Origin: CAXQZM01 sp964228455
GTDB lineage: Bacteria; Pseudomonadota; Alphaproteobacteria; UBA7985
Assembly: GCA_964228455.1 (NCBI GenBank)
Contig: CAXQZM010000065.1
Location: forward strand, 1 to 7,727
Length of the DNA stretch: 7,727 bases
Direction of reading: 5' to 3'
This document shows, piece by piece, positions 6,658 through 7,727 of this stretch; the first letter of the stretch is position 1; the number at the start of each line of letters is the position of its first letter. The notes below the pieces were generated by a model, which was given only the letters and a program-made list of their open reading frames with translations, ran no database searches and was not told where the DNA came from. Both the position numbers and the translations under genes were made by a program.

Positions 6658-7423
6658 CAAGTTCGGCAATTAAGCCACTTGCTAGCGAACCAAAGGCAAG
6701 AAATGTCATCGATATGATTAAAATCCGATGTAACCCGTCTGACATGTATTTGGCGGTCACGGAACCTGCCAAGCTGCCAATGACAATCAATGCAGACCCA
6801 ATCAGCATGATTTGGCTGAAACCTTGAACTGGGGTTGAGAAATATCCACCGATCAAAAGTCTAACGCAACATCCCGCGAGGCCTACGAGAGCAATCGTTA
6901 CACGAACCGGGTTTCCAATAAAGCCTCTTGCCAGCAAAAAGGCGCTGATCGGTGGCCCCGGAAACGATAGGGCACCAGTCATTATACCTGTGAGCCCGCC
7001 TCCTACATCGCTTCGAGCCATATAGTTAGGCTTACCACGAATGGGTGGTCTGATCATGGTTATAAATGTGTAGAAAACAACCATAAGTCCAAGGATTAGC
7101 ATTATGGCTTTGGATACGTACAGCCCAATCAGAAACCCGACAAGGAAGCCAGCGGCCAAAGGTGGGCTTATGTCTTTTAAGGTTGATGTAGGCGTCTCAC
7201 GATACAAACTTACTGCAATAAAACTTAGGTTTAGGATCGATAACGGAGCAGCGATAAATAACGCAGTAGGTTGATCAATATTAGGCAACGCGAGCAGCGC
7301 TGCCACAACCACGAGAGCAAAGCCTACTCCGGTTGAGCGCGCTGCAAATGCTCCGAAGAGTATGGCAGATAAAACAGTTCCATAGGTGCTAAAAAACTCA
7401 ACCCAAGGCATGGACTGAAACAT
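6647..7423 (-). CDS. TauE/SafE-family permease (copy 2, upstream member of the pair)
   Basis: This is a 258-residue membrane protein with about eight hydrophobic helices, again full length for TauE/SafE. The first repeat opens with FGAFAARSTGVGFALVV (24-40) and the second with GGGLTGIMTGALSFPGPPIS (141-160), aligning with the matching motifs of copy 1. Elsewhere the two proteins differ strongly, so the duplication is old or the genes come from separate subfamilies. A Cys-Cys pair sits at 185-186 in a helix of the second half. Start: ATG at 7423, with GGAAGG 12 bases upstream, slightly farther than ideal; an in-frame ATG at 7411 is an alternative. It begins 36 bases after the xthA stop and its TGA stop lies inside the 5' end of copy 1. 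The transported anion is not known, and no sulfonate or taurine catabolic gene is in view. Confidence 0.88.
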   Translation of the reverse strand: MFQSMPWVEFFSTYGTVLSAILFGAFAARSTGVGFALVVVAALLALPNIDQPTALFIAAPLSILNLSFIAVSLYRETPTSTLKDISPPLAAGFLVGFLIGLYVSKAIMLILGLMVVFYTFITMIRPPIRGKPNYMARSDVGGGLTGIMTGALSFPGPPISAFLLARGFIGNPVRVTIALVGLAGCCVRLLIGGYFSTPVQGFSQIMLIGSALIVIGSLAGSVTAKYMSDGLHRILIISMTFLAFGSLASGLIAELDAG

Positions 7424-7435
7424 TAGGTATCATAA

Positions 7436-7441
7436 CCTTCC
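7436..7441 (-). promoter_or_regulatory. Probable Shine-Dalgarno site of TauE/SafE copy 2
   Basis: GGAAGG on the minus strand lies 12 bases before the ATG at 7423, inside the 36-base gap after xthA. The spacing is longer than usual, which leaves the start moderately certain. I see no promoter or terminator in the gap, consistent with read-through from xthA. Confidence 0.4.
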
Positions 7442-7459
7442 GAGCAGGAAAATTCTGAC

Positions 7460-7727
7460 TCAAGGCTTATAAAACTCTGCCCAGATTGGAGCATGATCTG
7501 AAGGTTTTGCGTCTTTCTCTATTCTCGCATCACGGTCTACGCCTGCGCCTTTCAAATTGTCCGCTAGCTGAGGAGTTACAAGCATAAAATCAATATTCAG
7601 TCCCTGATCTTTTTGAAAACGACCAGACTTAAAGTCCCAGAAGGTGTAGTCATGATTATCTGCCCTAACTTCACTTAGTCCTAGGTTTTTCATCCGAAAC
7701 CAGGCCGCGCGCGCCTCTCTCTGAACA
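7460..7727 (-). CDS. xthA: Exodeoxyribonuclease III, C-terminal part (5' end outside window)
   Basis: The frame runs from the right edge to a TGA at 7460 and gives the last 88 residues of the protein. The first visible ATG (7693) is internal, because the 11 codons before it (VQREARAAWFR) continue the family sequence. ExoIII is an Mg2+-dependent AP endonuclease and 3'-5' exonuclease in base excision repair. Diagnostic pieces are LGLSEVR, YTFWDFKSGRFQKDQGLNID (the DYTFWD-type segment and the substrate-contacting RID/NID region) and the terminal KPSDHAPIWAEF, whose Asp-His pair is the catalytic DH motif at the end of the endonuclease/exonuclease/phosphatase fold. The stop lies 36 bases before TauE/SafE copy 2, so the three genes may share a transcript. 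The missing N-terminal two thirds, with the metal-binding Asn and Glu, cannot be assessed. Confidence 0.93.
   Translation of the reverse strand, partial: VQREARAAWFRMKNLGLSEVRADNHDYTFWDFKSGRFQKDQGLNIDFMLVTPQLADNLKGAGVDRDARIEKDAKPSDHAPIWAEFYKP

Noticed and set aside
7398..7433. An 11-codon frame starting with the out-of-frame ATG just before TauE/SafE copy 2, considered as a leader peptide
   Set aside because: Its ATG is only 2 bases after the GGAAGG site, too close for initiation, and there is no regulatory codon run or attenuator hairpin.

Overview
The window looks like ordinary chromosomal DNA from a proteobacterium, most likely a marine or otherwise aquatic alphaproteobacterium. This is inferred from protein character: alphaproteobacterial-looking RlmN, ExoIII and leucyltransferase, an ion-transporter-superfamily sodium:proton antiporter, moderate slightly AT-rich base composition, tight gene packing and no mobile elements. 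The assignment is by eye and tentative. I see no RNA gene, insertion sequence, CRISPR array, phage gene or attachment site.

Layout, left to right. Positions 3-620 (+) hold the C-terminal part of an EamA-type drug/metabolite transporter cut by the left edge. It converges across 43 bases with a leftward three-gene cluster: an Asp/Glu leucyltransferase of the N-end rule (bpt, 3991 to 3239), an IT-superfamily 'sodium:proton antiporter' permease (3228 to 1792) and the 23S rRNA/tRNA A2503/A37 methyltransferase rlmN (1788 to 664). Gaps of 10 and 3 bases make this a probable operon. An 80-base divergent gap then separates bpt from ilvD (4072-5790, +), a complete dihydroxy-acid dehydratase behind a perfect AGGAGG ribosome binding site.

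ilvD converges across an 87-base gap on a second leftward cluster: the 3' part of exodeoxyribonuclease III (xthA, cut by the right edge, ending at 7460), then two tandem TauE/SafE-family permeases (7423 to 6647, and 6657 to 5878) whose ends overlap.

Functionally the window mixes housekeeping (translation fidelity, protein turnover, branched-chain amino acid synthesis, DNA repair) with membrane transport: four of the eight genes are permeases. I find no convincing undescribed system. The most worthwhile leads are the overlapping pair of divergent TauE/SafE paralogues, which may act as one transporter, and the conserved-looking bpt / antiporter / rlmN packing. No stretch above 300 bases lacks a gene.
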